NCBI RefSeq assembly: GCF_003122215.1
Contig: NZ_QEYD01000010.1
Location: 124,001-188,000 of the forward strand
DNA: 64,000 nucleotides
Direction: 5' to 3'
Origin: Pararhodobacter marinus
GTDB taxonomy: Bacteria > Pseudomonadota > Alphaproteobacteria > Rhodobacterales > Rhodobacteraceae
In this document: positions 8,016-16,087 of the stretch, piece after piece
Layout: each line of letters opens with the position of its first letter
How positions within the stretch are numbered: position 1 is the stretch's first letter
Position numbers and translations under genes: made by a program
The notes under the pieces: generated by a model
The model's input: only the letters and a program-made list of their open reading frames with translations
Databases searched by the model: none
Told to the model about the DNA's origin: nothing

Positions 8016-10223
8016 TCAATCCGATCCCGCAGTGGCCGGGACAGGCCACCCGTCCAGCCCCGCCAGCACCTTGTCGGGCGTCGCGGGCCAGTCGCGGATC
8101 CGCACGCCGCAGGCGTGATGCACCGCGTTCAGCACCGCCGCGCCCGCACCGCAGATCGCCAGTTCTCCGATTCCCTTGGCCAACAGGGGGCCCGTCCAGG
8201 GGTCGTGTTCATCGACGAAATGCACATCCAGCGGCGGCACGTCGGCATTGACCGGAACGTGGTATTCCGCAAGGTCGCGATTGACCACATGGCCGTCACG
8301 GCGGTCGAAAACCAGCCCCTCGGTCAAGGCCATGCCGATCCCCCACGTCATGCCGCCATGACATTGCGACCGCGCGGTGCGCGGGTTCAGGATCCGGCCG
8401 GCGGCGAAACTGCCCAGCATCCGGCGCACCCGCACCTCGCCCGTCACGTCGTTGACCGCAGCCTCGGCGAAATGGGCGCCATAGGTGGCCTGCCGTACCT
8501 TCTGCGCGGCCTCGCCCTTCTGAACATGGCCGTGGCCCGTCAGCGTGTCGCCTTTCAGGATCTCCGTGATCGGCTGGCGGGTATTCGCAACCCGCGCTTC
8601 GCCGTCCTGCAAGGTCAGATCCGCTTCGTCGCAGCCCAGCCGCGTGGCCAGCTGCTGGCGCAGGTCCAGGGCGGCAAGCCATACCGCGCTGCCGGTCGAG
8701 GCAGCGCCGAACGACCCGCCCGAGCCCGAGCCCGGCGGCAGGTCGGTATCGCCCAGCCGCACCGTCACGCGCCCTTGGGGCAGGCCCAGCGCCTCGCCGG
8801 CGATCTGGGTCAGGATGGCATAGGTGCCGGTGCCGATATCGGTCATGTCCGTGTCGACCCGTGCGCCGTCCGATGTCAGCGTGATGCGCGCTTCGGCTTC
8901 GGTCAGCAGGTTCACCCGGAACGCCGCTGAGACGCCGGTGCCGATCCACCATTCGCCCTCGCGTCGTTGCCGGGGCGCGGGATCACGATCCTGCCAGCCG
9001 AAGCGTTCCGCCCCTTCGGTCAGCACCTGGGCCAGCTTGTGCGACGAAAACGGCTGGCCGGTCTCGGGGTGCGCGTCGGGGATGTTGCGCAAACGCAGCG
9101 CGATCGGGTCCAGATCCAGCGCCGAGGCCAGCTCGTCCATCGCGCATTCGAAGGCGGTGACGCCGATGGCCTCGCCCGGTGCGCGGACCGACCCGGCATT
9201 CGGACGCCGGACCCGGGCCACGCGGTTGCCGATCAGGCGGTTCTCGGCCGCATAGGCGAAATGGCTGGCCTGCGTCACCGGCTCGGAGAACCCTTCATCC
9301 GGCAGGTTCGAAACCAGTGCCTCGTGCCCAAGGCCGACCAGCCGCCCGTCTTCATCCGCCGCCAGCCGGATACGCTGACGCGATTCCGAGCGGCGGTTGA
9401 CCAGTTCGAAGACCTGCCGGCGTTCCTGGACCACGCAGACCGGGCGCCCCAGCGTCTTGGCCGCCAGAGCCGCAGCCACGGCTTCGGGCGATACCCCCAG
9501 TTTCGAGCCGAAGCCACCCCCGACATAGGGCGACAGCACCCGGACCCGGGACGGGTCGATCCCCAGGCAATCCGCCAGCTCCTTGCGGTTGTGCTTGAGC
9601 ATCTGCAGCGAGGTCCGAACCGTGACGCCATCGCCGTCCCACCATGCCACGGCCGCATGCGGTTCCATCGCGGCAGCGGCCATCGAGGGCGTGGTATAGG
9701 TCACGTCCAGCGCATGCGCGGCGCCGCGCATCGCCGCTTCAAGATCGCCGTGACTGTCGGGTTCGCCCTCGGTCTCCTGCTGGTCCGGGTCGACAGCGGG
9801 CGCGGGGCCATCCACCGCAACCACGGCCGCCCGCGCCGCATCGCGCGCCACCTCGAAGCTTTCGGCCACGATCAGCGCGACGGACTGGCCCGCGAAATCG
9901 GCCTCGTCCATTCCCTGCGCGGGCGCCTTGCCGGCCCCGCCCTGCGCGGTGCGCCGGATCATCGCCGGATCGCGCAGCACCGACAGAACCCCCGGCATCG
10001 CCGCCAGCCGTTCCTCGTTGCGCAGGTTCACCTTGCCCCATCGCGGCGCCCGGACGAGAGTGCCGAAAGCGCATCCCTCGGGCAGATCCTCGGCCGCATA
10101 GGGCGCCTGTCCCGTCACCTTGAGCGGGCCTTCGGGGCGGGCGATCTCGGTGCCGACAAGTCCCTGCTTCATATCGGGAATGCGGTCGGGGCTCTTGCCG
10201 TCCACTTTCAGCGTGATGGTCAT
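8016..10223 (-). CDS. molybdenum-binding catalytic subunit of a xanthine-oxidase-family aldehyde oxidase (PaoC-like)
   Basis: A 735-aa large subunit of the xanthine dehydrogenase family. It has the VGGGFGSK segment that contacts the molybdopterin (around residue 230) and the C-terminal KGIGELA motif with the catalytic glutamate. Together with the two upstream genes it forms a three-gene FeS-FAD-Mo enzyme in the order of E. coli paoABC. Such enzymes oxidise aldehydes to acids, here possibly sugar or glycol aldehydes (inference). The start overlaps the FAD-subunit stop by 4 bp. No cofactor-insertion chaperone (XdhC/PaoD type) follows inside the window, so maturation must depend on a gene elsewhere. 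Confidence 0.85.
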   Translation of the reverse strand: MTITLKVDGKSPDRIPDMKQGLVGTEIARPEGPLKVTGQAPYAAEDLPEGCAFGTLVRAPRWGKVNLRNEERLAAMPGVLSVLRDPAMIRRTAQGGAGKAPAQGMDEADFAGQSVALIVAESFEVARDAARAAVVAVDGPAPAVDPDQQETEGEPDSHGDLEAAMRGAAHALDVTYTTPSMAAAAMEPHAAVAWWDGDGVTVRTSLQMLKHNRKELADCLGIDPSRVRVLSPYVGGGFGSKLGVSPEAVAAALAAKTLGRPVCVVQERRQVFELVNRRSESRQRIRLAADEDGRLVGLGHEALVSNLPDEGFSEPVTQASHFAYAAENRLIGNRVARVRRPNAGSVRAPGEAIGVTAFECAMDELASALDLDPIALRLRNIPDAHPETGQPFSSHKLAQVLTEGAERFGWQDRDPAPRQRREGEWWIGTGVSAAFRVNLLTEAEARITLTSDGARVDTDMTDIGTGTYAILTQIAGEALGLPQGRVTVRLGDTDLPPGSGSGGSFGAASTGSAVWLAALDLRQQLATRLGCDEADLTLQDGEARVANTRQPITEILKGDTLTGHGHVQKGEAAQKVRQATYGAHFAEAAVNDVTGEVRVRRMLGSFAAGRILNPRTARSQCHGGMTWGIGMALTEGLVFDRRDGHVVNRDLAEYHVPVNADVPPLDVHFVDEHDPWTGPLLAKGIGELAICGAGAAVLNAVHHACGVRIRDWPATPDKVLAGLDGWPVPATAGSD

Positions 10224-11191
10224 TGTGTCGCCTCCTCAAGCACGGCTCGCAGCACGCGGCGCGCCAGGGGCAGTTTGAACGCCGTGCCCTCGCGCGGTTC
10301 GGCGCCACGCAGCAACAGCGTCGCCGCTTCGTCGAACAAGGCCGCCGAGGGACGCTCGGCCGTCAGCAGAGCGTCGACCTCGGGGTCGCGCCATGGCACC
10401 GTGCCCAGCCCGCCGAAGCCCAGCGCGGCGTGGGAAATGACCCCGCCCTCCAGCCGCAGCACCGCCGCGACCGAAACCAGCGCAAAAGCATAGGATGCGC
10501 GGTCCCGGACCTTTCGATAGACCTGCCGGTCGCCCCGCGGCGCCGGCAGACGCACCGCGGTGATCAGCTCGCCGGGGTCAAGCACCGTCTCCCGCTCGGG
10601 CGTGTCGCCGGGAAGCCTGTGAAAACCCTCCATCGGCTGCGCGCGGGTCCGGCCGTCGGTGCCCCGGATCTCGATCACGGCATCGAGGGCGCGCAGGGCG
10701 ACGGGCATGTCGCCGGGGCTGAGCGCGAGACAATGCGCCGAGGTTCCCAGCACTGCGTGGTTGCGCAATTCCCCGCCCATCGCGGCGCATCCCGAGCCGG
10801 GATCGCGCTTGTTGCAAGGCGTATCGGGATCGTAGAAATACGGACAGCGCGTGCGCTGCAGCAGGTTGCCGCCGGTCGTGGCCTTGTTGCGCAACTGGCC
10901 ACTCGCCCCGGCCAGCAGCGCACGCGACAGGACCGGCCAGCGCCGGCGGACGCGCGGATCGGCGGCCAGGTCGCTGTTGGTGACGGTGGCGCCGATGCGC
11001 AGCCCGTCGCCGTCATCCTCGATCCGGTCGAGCCCCAGACGCGAGATATCGACCAGCCGCTCGGGCGTCATCACCTGCAGTTTCATCAGGTCCAGAAGAT
11101 TGGTGCCGCCGGCGATGAAGGCCGCGCCAGAGACGTAATCGGTCTGCGCATCCTGCAAGTCGCGGGCGCGGTGGTAATCGAAGGGCCTCAT
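10220..11191 (-). CDS. FAD-binding subunit of the aldehyde oxidase, with an extra Fe-S motif (PaoB-like)
   Basis: A 323-aa CO-dehydrogenase-type FAD subunit. The FAD loops are visible as FIAGGTNLLDL (about residues 26-36) and TGGNLLQRTRC (about 107-117). Unlike ordinary xanthine dehydrogenase FAD subunits it carries a cysteine-rich insertion (RCPYF, then PCNKR and GSGCAA), as in PaoB and 4-hydroxybenzoyl-CoA reductase beta, where it holds a [4Fe-4S] cluster. It passes electrons between the [2Fe-2S] subunit and the acceptor. It overlaps both neighbours by 4 bp, so the three subunits are translationally coupled. Confidence 0.85.
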   Translation of the reverse strand: MRPFDYHRARDLQDAQTDYVSGAAFIAGGTNLLDLMKLQVMTPERLVDISRLGLDRIEDDGDGLRIGATVTNSDLAADPRVRRRWPVLSRALLAGASGQLRNKATTGGNLLQRTRCPYFYDPDTPCNKRDPGSGCAAMGGELRNHAVLGTSAHCLALSPGDMPVALRALDAVIEIRGTDGRTRAQPMEGFHRLPGDTPERETVLDPGELITAVRLPAPRGDRQVYRKVRDRASYAFALVSVAAVLRLEGGVISHAALGFGGLGTVPWRDPEVDALLTAERPSAALFDEAATLLLRGAEPREGTAFKLPLARRVLRAVLEEATQ

Positions 11192-11712
11192 TCCGCAGCC
11201 TCCGTCGCGCCGGTGCCGGTCTTGGCGGCGTCACGGATCGCGGCGTTGATGCCGGGATAGCATGAGCAGCGGCACAGGTTGCCGCTCATCCGCTCGGCGA
11301 TTTCCGCCTGGGTCAGGGTGAACGGCCCCTCAAGACCGTCGCTCGCGTGGCTGGGCCAGCCCTGCGCCAGCTCGTCCAGCATCCCGATGGCCGAACACAG
11401 CTGGCCCGGGGTGCAATAGCCGCACTGAAACCCGTCATGGTCGATGACGGCCTGCTGCAACCCGGCCCCGTCTGCCTCGTGCAACCCTTCGACCGTGGTG
11501 ATCGCATCGCCGTCATGCATCACCGCGAGGCTCAGACAGGCATTGATCCGGCGCCCGTTGGCCAGCACGGTGCAGGCCCCGCATTGCCCGTGATCGCAGC
11601 CTTTCTTCGACCCCGTCAGCCTCAGATGATGCCGAAGCGCATCCAGAAGGGTGACGCGGGTGTCCAGATCCAGCGCGCGGGATACGCCGTTCACGTTCAG
11701 GGTGATCTGCAT
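11188..11712 (-). CDS. [2Fe-2S] subunit of the aldehyde oxidase (PaoA-like)
   Basis: A 174-aa iron-sulfur subunit with two [2Fe-2S] sites: a plant-ferredoxin type (KKGCDHGQCGACTV, later NACLS) and a C-terminal four-helix type (CGYCTPGQLC, then NLCRCSC). The ATG at 11712 has an AGGAG site. From this start there is no twin-arginine signal, unlike E. coli PaoA. The upstream in-frame extension is also not a Tat leader, so the enzyme is probably cytoplasmic. The leader carries a 15-bp tandem duplication (11728-11757). First gene of the three-subunit operon, divergent from the GMC dehydrogenase operon. Confidence 0.85.
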   Translation of the reverse strand: MQITLNVNGVSRALDLDTRVTLLDALRHHLRLTGSKKGCDHGQCGACTVLANGRRINACLSLAVMHDGDAITTVEGLHEADGAGLQQAVIDHDGFQCGYCTPGQLCSAIGMLDELAQGWPSHASDGLEGPFTLTQAEIAERMSGNLCRCSCYPGINAAIRDAAKTGTGATEAAE

Positions 11713-11727
11713 AGGGGCTCCTGTGGC

Positions 11728-11757
11728 GACATGGCGATGAAAGACATGGCGATGAAA
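11728..11757. repeat. 15-bp tandem duplication
   Basis: Two exact copies of the 15-bp unit GACATGGCGATGAAA lie head to tail (11728-11742, 11743-11757) in the leader of the aldehyde oxidase operon, starting 16 bp upstream of its first codon. This looks like a recent slippage duplication. Confidence 0.85.
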
Positions 11758-12013
11758 GATGACAGTGTCCGCCCATGGGTGGCTGTCGGCGGCTCTGCAG
11801 GGCAACTGCTGCGGCGCGACAAGGTTCCCAGGACGTTTCCGGGCCGCGGCGCCATCAGCCGGTTTCCGCGTCGTGGTGCCCGAGAGTTCAGCTGTGAGTC
11901 CGCTCACCGCTCCGGTCAAATGTTATCAAAAACTAAGGAACATCTGCCCCGCCTGGCCGTTAACCCGATACAGCGTCAGGCATTTTTTCAGGGTTTGGCC
12001 TCGCAGGGAACCG

Positions 12014-12028
12014 ATGAAATCATTTCAT
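12014..12028. promoter_or_regulatory. candidate operator palindrome upstream of the GMC dehydrogenase operon
   Basis: A perfect palindrome with arms ATGAAAT and ATTTCAT around a central C, in the divergent control region 125 bp upstream of the small-subunit start. The regulator is unknown; there is no regulator gene next to it. Confidence 0.4.
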
Positions 12029-12152
12029 ATCAGATCCTTACGACTTCCAGAACACTGCGCTCGCAGTCGCGGAGACCCCTGCCCCACAGCAGTTCCCGCT
12101 GATGCCTGCCGCTTGGAATCCAGCATTCTCGGCAGTCTGAGGGAGAAGCCAG

Positions 12153-12860
12153 ATGTCATCAAAAACGCCCCAAACGACCCGGCGTGTATTTCTGGGCGGC
12201 ACGGCCGGCGCCGCCGCGCTGGCCGGGTTCTCGTCCCTCGCGCAGTCGCCCGACACGCGGCCTGACGCGCAGGCGGTCCCGCTCGACGATTACTCGCCCG
12301 AGTTTCTCAGCGCCGCCGAATGGACCTTCCTCTTGGCCGCGACCGCGCGGATCATTCCGTCCGAAGGCGACGGCCCCGGTGCGCTGGAAACCGGCGTGCC
12401 GATTTTCATCGACCGGCAGCTCGCCGGGGAATTCGGCACGGCGGCGGATCTCTACATGGAGGGGCCGTTCGTCCCTGACGCGACGCCGCAACTGGGGATC
12501 CAGAGCCCGCTGACGCCCGCCGAGATTTACCGGCAAGGCATTCCGGCCTTCGACGACTGGTGCCAGCGGAACGCGGGCGCGGCGTTCCACGACCTCGATA
12601 CCGACGCGCAGGATTCCGCGCTGCAGGCGCTGGCGGATGGCGACACCGACCTTGCCCCCGAACTGCGCGAATTCTGGTCGCTGCTCTTGCAGAATACGCG
12701 CGAGGGTTACTTCGCCGACCCGATGTATGGCGGCAATGCCGGGATGCAGTCGTGGATCTATATCGGCTATCCCGGCGCGCGCGCCAATTACCTTGAATGG
12801 ATCGGGCGCGACGAGCCGTATCCGCTGGGTCCCGTCAACATCGCCGGCGAGAGGGCCTGA
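12153..12860 (+). CDS. small (gluconate 2-dehydrogenase subunit 3-type) subunit of a membrane-bound sugar dehydrogenase
   Basis: A 235-aa protein with a clear twin-arginine leader (TTRRVFLGG, then a hydrophobic stretch to about residue 32). The gluconate_2-dehydrogenase subunit 3 fold follows, recognisable by EWTFLLAATARIIPS and a C-terminal WIYIGYPGARANYLEW. In characterised enzymes this subunit escorts the FAD-containing large subunit through the Tat system. It is the first gene of a three-gene operon, only 3 bp before the large-subunit gene. A GGGAGAAG ribosome site supports the start. The holoenzyme should work in the periplasm. Confidence 0.88.
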   Translation: MSSKTPQTTRRVFLGGTAGAAALAGFSSLAQSPDTRPDAQAVPLDDYSPEFLSAAEWTFLLAATARIIPSEGDGPGALETGVPIFIDRQLAGEFGTAADLYMEGPFVPDATPQLGIQSPLTPAEIYRQGIPAFDDWCQRNAGAAFHDLDTDAQDSALQALADGDTDLAPELREFWSLLLQNTREGYFADPMYGGNAGMQSWIYIGYPGARANYLEWIGRDEPYPLGPVNIAGERA

Positions 12861-12863
12861 ACC

Positions 12864-14633
12864 ATGGCACGCACCGATCCGAAAAAAGAAGTCGTCATCG
12901 TCGGTCTGGGCTGGACCGGCTCGATCCTGGGCATCGAACTGGCGAAAGAGGGGCTGGATATCCTCGCGCTCGAACGCGGTCCCGACCGTTCGACCGTGCC
13001 GGACTTCCAGTATCCCAACGTCATCGACGAGCTGAAATACGGCATTCGTTACGGCTTCATGCAGAAGCCGCGCAATTCCACCATCACCGTGCGCCGCACG
13101 CTGGACGAAACCGCGCTGCCGATGCGCAAGCTGGGCTCGTTCCTGCCGGGCGATGGCGTGGGCGGCGCGGGGATCCACTGGAACGGCCAGACATGGCGCC
13201 CGATGGCCGAGGAATTCCGCCTTCGGTCCTATGTCGAGGAAAATTTCGGCGCAGACCTGATCGACGAGGAGATGACGATCCAGGACTGGGGTGTCAGTTA
13301 CGAAGAGCTGGAGCCCTATTTCGACCGCTTCGAATACATGGCCGGCATCGCCGGGCAGGCGGGCAACATCAACGGCGAGATCCAGCCGGGCGGCAACCCG
13401 TTCGAAGCGCCGCGCAGCCGCGGCTACCCGATGCCGCCGATGCCCGAACAGACCGACATGCGCCTGTTCCGCGAGGCCGCTTCGGCGATGGGGTATCACC
13501 CGTTCCCGCGCCCGGCGGCGAACGCGACGCAAGCCTATACCAACGAATACGGAATGCAGCTGGGCCCCTGCAATTATTGCGGGTTCTGCGAACGCTATGG
13601 CTGCATCAACTATTCCAAGTCCTCGCCCCAGACCTGCATCCTGGACGCGCTCAAGCGGTACGAGAATTTCAGCTACCGGGTGAATTCCGAGGTTCTGCGC
13701 GTCAATCTGGCGGCCGACGGCCAGACCGCGACGGGCGTGACCTACTGGGACGAAGAGGCGCAAGAAGAAGTCACCCAGCCGGCGGACATGGTCATTCTGG
13801 CCGCCTATCAGCTGCACAATGTCCACCTGATGCTGCTGTCGGGGATCGGCGAGCCCTATAACCCGCAGACTGGCGAGGGCGTCACGGGCAAGAACTATTC
13901 CTACCAGATGAACGGCGGCACCACGCTGTTCTTCCGCGACCACAACTTCAATCCCTTCGCTGCGGCGGGCTCGTCGGGCGTCAGCATCGACGATTTCGCC
14001 ATCAACCAGATCGATTTCGCGACTGAGGGCTTCATCGGCGGCAGCTACATCACCGCCGGGCTGTCCAACGGCCAGCCGATCCGCGGTATCTCGCTGCCTG
14101 AAGGCACGCCGGGCTGGGGCGCGGAATGGAAACAGGCCATCGGCGAGTGGTACGGACATTCGATGTCGATCGGCTCGCACGGGTCGAACATGGCCTATCG
14201 CGACTGCTATCTCGATCTCGATCCGACCTATACCGACCGTCATGGCCGCCCGCTGATGCGGATGACCTTCGACTGGAAAGCCAACGACATCCGGATGACG
14301 CAGTTCATGCGCCGGCAGATCGAGCCTATCGCCCAGTCGATGAATCCCGACAGCTGGCGCTCGAGCTACAAATCCGAGGGCGCGCGCTATGACATCCGTC
14401 CCTATCAGACCACCCACAATGTGGGCGGCGCGATCATGGGGACGGATCCCAACACCTCGGCCGTGAACCGCTATCTGCAGGCCTGGGGTCAGCACAATGT
14501 CTTCGTGCTGGGCGCCGGGGCCTTCCCGCAGAACATCCAGTACAACCCGACCGGCGCGGTCGGGGCGCTGGCCTATTGGGCGGCGGACGCGATCGTCAAC
14601 GATTACCTGCCCGATCCGCGGCCGCTGGTCTGA
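12864..14633 (+). CDS. GMC-family FAD dehydrogenase large subunit with a cysteine cluster
   Basis: A 589-aa flavoprotein of the gluconate/sorbitol/fructose dehydrogenase type. The dinucleotide-binding motif GLGWTGS lies at about residues 14-20. A cysteine cluster starts at Cys236 (CNYCGFC then YGC; spacing C-x2-C-x2-C-x4-C), the pattern that holds an Fe-S cluster in the FAD glucose dehydrogenase group. The active-site region near the C-terminus contains THNVGG and NPTGAVGALAYWAAD. It oxidises a sugar or aldonate in the periplasm and passes electrons to the cytochrome c encoded next. The substrate is unknown; the neighbouring sugar-acid locus makes an aldose or aldonate plausible. Confidence 0.87.
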   Translation: MARTDPKKEVVIVGLGWTGSILGIELAKEGLDILALERGPDRSTVPDFQYPNVIDELKYGIRYGFMQKPRNSTITVRRTLDETALPMRKLGSFLPGDGVGGAGIHWNGQTWRPMAEEFRLRSYVEENFGADLIDEEMTIQDWGVSYEELEPYFDRFEYMAGIAGQAGNINGEIQPGGNPFEAPRSRGYPMPPMPEQTDMRLFREAASAMGYHPFPRPAANATQAYTNEYGMQLGPCNYCGFCERYGCINYSKSSPQTCILDALKRYENFSYRVNSEVLRVNLAADGQTATGVTYWDEEAQEEVTQPADMVILAAYQLHNVHLMLLSGIGEPYNPQTGEGVTGKNYSYQMNGGTTLFFRDHNFNPFAAAGSSGVSIDDFAINQIDFATEGFIGGSYITAGLSNGQPIRGISLPEGTPGWGAEWKQAIGEWYGHSMSIGSHGSNMAYRDCYLDLDPTYTDRHGRPLMRMTFDWKANDIRMTQFMRRQIEPIAQSMNPDSWRSSYKSEGARYDIRPYQTTHNVGGAIMGTDPNTSAVNRYLQAWGQHNVFVLGAGAFPQNIQYNPTGAVGALAYWAADAIVNDYLPDPRPLV

Positions 14634-14645
14634 GGAGGACGAACC

Positions 14646-15947
14646 ATGCGCACCTTTCTGAAAGTCATCGGCGGTCTGGTCGTTCTCGGCATCATCGCGC
14701 TTCTGGCCATCATCTTTGTCCCGGTTCAGCGGACCCCGGCGCAGACCGCGCTGGCCGACGACTGGCAGCCCGAGGAAGGCCACGGCGAATACGCCATGCG
14801 GCTGAGCGACTGCATGGCCTGCCATACCGAGGAGGGCGGCGAGCCCTTTGCCGGGAATCGGGCCATCGAAAGCCCGCTGGGCACGATCTATTCCACCAAC
14901 ATCACGCCGGACGAAGAAACCGGCATCGGCGGCTGGAGCCTCGCGGACTTCCGCGCGGCGCTTTATGACGGGGTGCGCCCGGACGGGACGCACCTGTACC
15001 CCGCCATGCCCTACGAGAACTTTCGTCACATCACCGAAGAAGACGTGCGGGCGATGTACGATTACTTCATGAACGAGGTCGAACCCGTCAACCAGCAGGT
15101 CGAGGAAACCGCGCTCAGCTTCCCGTTCGATCAGCGCTGGGGCCTGCGGCTGTGGAAATGGGTGGCGCTGGACGATCCCGGCTTCGTCCCGGAATACGAC
15201 GACCCGGTGCTGGCGCGCGGTGAATATATCGTCGAGGGCCCGGGTCACTGCTCGGCCTGCCACTCGCCGCGCAACACCGTCATGGCGCAGGCCGGGCTTC
15301 AGGCGGGCGATCCCGAATTCCTGGCCGGGGGCGAAATCGCCGGCTGGACGGCCCCGCCCCTGCGCGGCCCGCAAAGCGCGGTGCGCGGATGGAGCGAGGA
15401 AGACATCGCGATGATCCTTGGCACCGGGCGCAATGCCCATGCCGCGCTCAACGGCGAGATGCAGCTGGTGGCCCGCGATTCGTCGCAATACTTCACCGAC
15501 GAGGATCTGGGCGCGGTCGCGGCCTTTCTCGTCGGCCTGAACGACGACGTGGAACCCGTCGCCGAGGACCCGGGCGAAACCGAAACCGAGCGCCTGCTCG
15601 CTTCGGCCTCGCCCGATATGGGGCTTGGCGCGCGGCTTTACATCGACAATTGCAACGCCTGCCATTTCGTCGACGGGCGCGGCGCGGACGAGGTCTTCCC
15701 GGAACTGGCGGGGAACTCGCTGGTGACGGCGGAAAGCCCGCGCGGCCTGCTGACGATGATCCTCGGCGGCTCGCAATTGCCGTCGACGGCCTTGCGTCCC
15801 TACCGGCTGCAGATGCCGGGCTTCGGCCAAAGGCTCGATGACGAGGAAGTCGCGGCGCTGGCCAGCTTCCTGCGCAGTGGCTGGGGCAACAGCGCGGCGG
15901 CGGTCGATGCGGCCACCGTGGCGGACACCAGGGCGTCGCTGGAATAA
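14646..15947 (+). CDS. triheme cytochrome c subunit of the sugar dehydrogenase
   Basis: A 433-aa cytochrome with three CxxCH heme sites: CMACH at 56-60, CSACH at 202-206 and CNACH at 336-340. The N-terminus has one hydrophobic segment (about 7-25) that serves as signal peptide or anchor. The length, three-heme layout and position match the membrane cytochrome subunit of gluconate and alcohol/sorbitol dehydrogenases, which passes electrons to ubiquinone. It starts 12 bp after the large subunit with a GAGGAGGA ribosome site. Last gene of the operon; a GC-rich hairpin follows. Confidence 0.9.
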   Translation: MRTFLKVIGGLVVLGIIALLAIIFVPVQRTPAQTALADDWQPEEGHGEYAMRLSDCMACHTEEGGEPFAGNRAIESPLGTIYSTNITPDEETGIGGWSLADFRAALYDGVRPDGTHLYPAMPYENFRHITEEDVRAMYDYFMNEVEPVNQQVEETALSFPFDQRWGLRLWKWVALDDPGFVPEYDDPVLARGEYIVEGPGHCSACHSPRNTVMAQAGLQAGDPEFLAGGEIAGWTAPPLRGPQSAVRGWSEEDIAMILGTGRNAHAALNGEMQLVARDSSQYFTDEDLGAVAAFLVGLNDDVEPVAEDPGETETERLLASASPDMGLGARLYIDNCNACHFVDGRGADEVFPELAGNSLVTAESPRGLLTMILGGSQLPSTALRPYRLQMPGFGQRLDDEEVAALASFLRSGWGNSAAAVDAATVADTRASLE

Positions 15948-15965
15948 GCCTGCGAAAAAAAAGCG

Positions 15966-15991
15966 GCGGACCGCCCGTTCCGGCGGTCCGC
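15966..15991 (+). terminator. hairpin after the sugar dehydrogenase operon
   Basis: A 10-bp perfect stem (GCGGACCGCC with GGCGGTCCGC) around a 6-base loop, 18 bp after the cytochrome stop. A run of A residues precedes it, but no T-run follows on the plus strand, so it may be an inefficient or factor-dependent terminator, or it may stabilise the 3' end. Confidence 0.5.
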
Positions 15992-16018
15992 GGGCTTCGC
16001 CCAGACATTCCCGACAAA

Positions 16019-16032
16019 ATTACTCTTGTAAT
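16019..16032. promoter_or_regulatory. small inverted repeat upstream of the first BtuF-like gene
   Basis: ATTAC and GTAAT arms around TCTT, 56 bp upstream of the binding-protein gene, in its only possible promoter region. It is a candidate operator. No riboswitch sequence is present here, unlike the paralogous operon at 27327-30520. Confidence 0.25.
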
Positions 16033-16087
16033 CGGTCGTCCGGCATCTTTAGAAGGCGGCACCTTCGATGACTGCACGGGTGCCCCT

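Larger units (their letters stand above)
11713..12152. other. divergent intergenic region with candidate operator
   Basis: About 440 bp without a gene between the aldehyde oxidase and GMC dehydrogenase operons. It is less GC-rich than its surroundings around 11925-12050. It holds a 15-bp tandem duplication at 11728-11757 and a perfect palindrome at 12014-12028. I see no convincing small gene. It must contain the promoters of both operons. Confidence 0.6.

Noticed and set aside
12159-15830. A very long open frame on the minus strand (over 1200 codons) opposite the sugar dehydrogenase operon
   Set aside because: It is the antisense shadow of three clear genes in GC-rich DNA; its translation is rich in Arg, His and Gly, with no domain or ribosome site.
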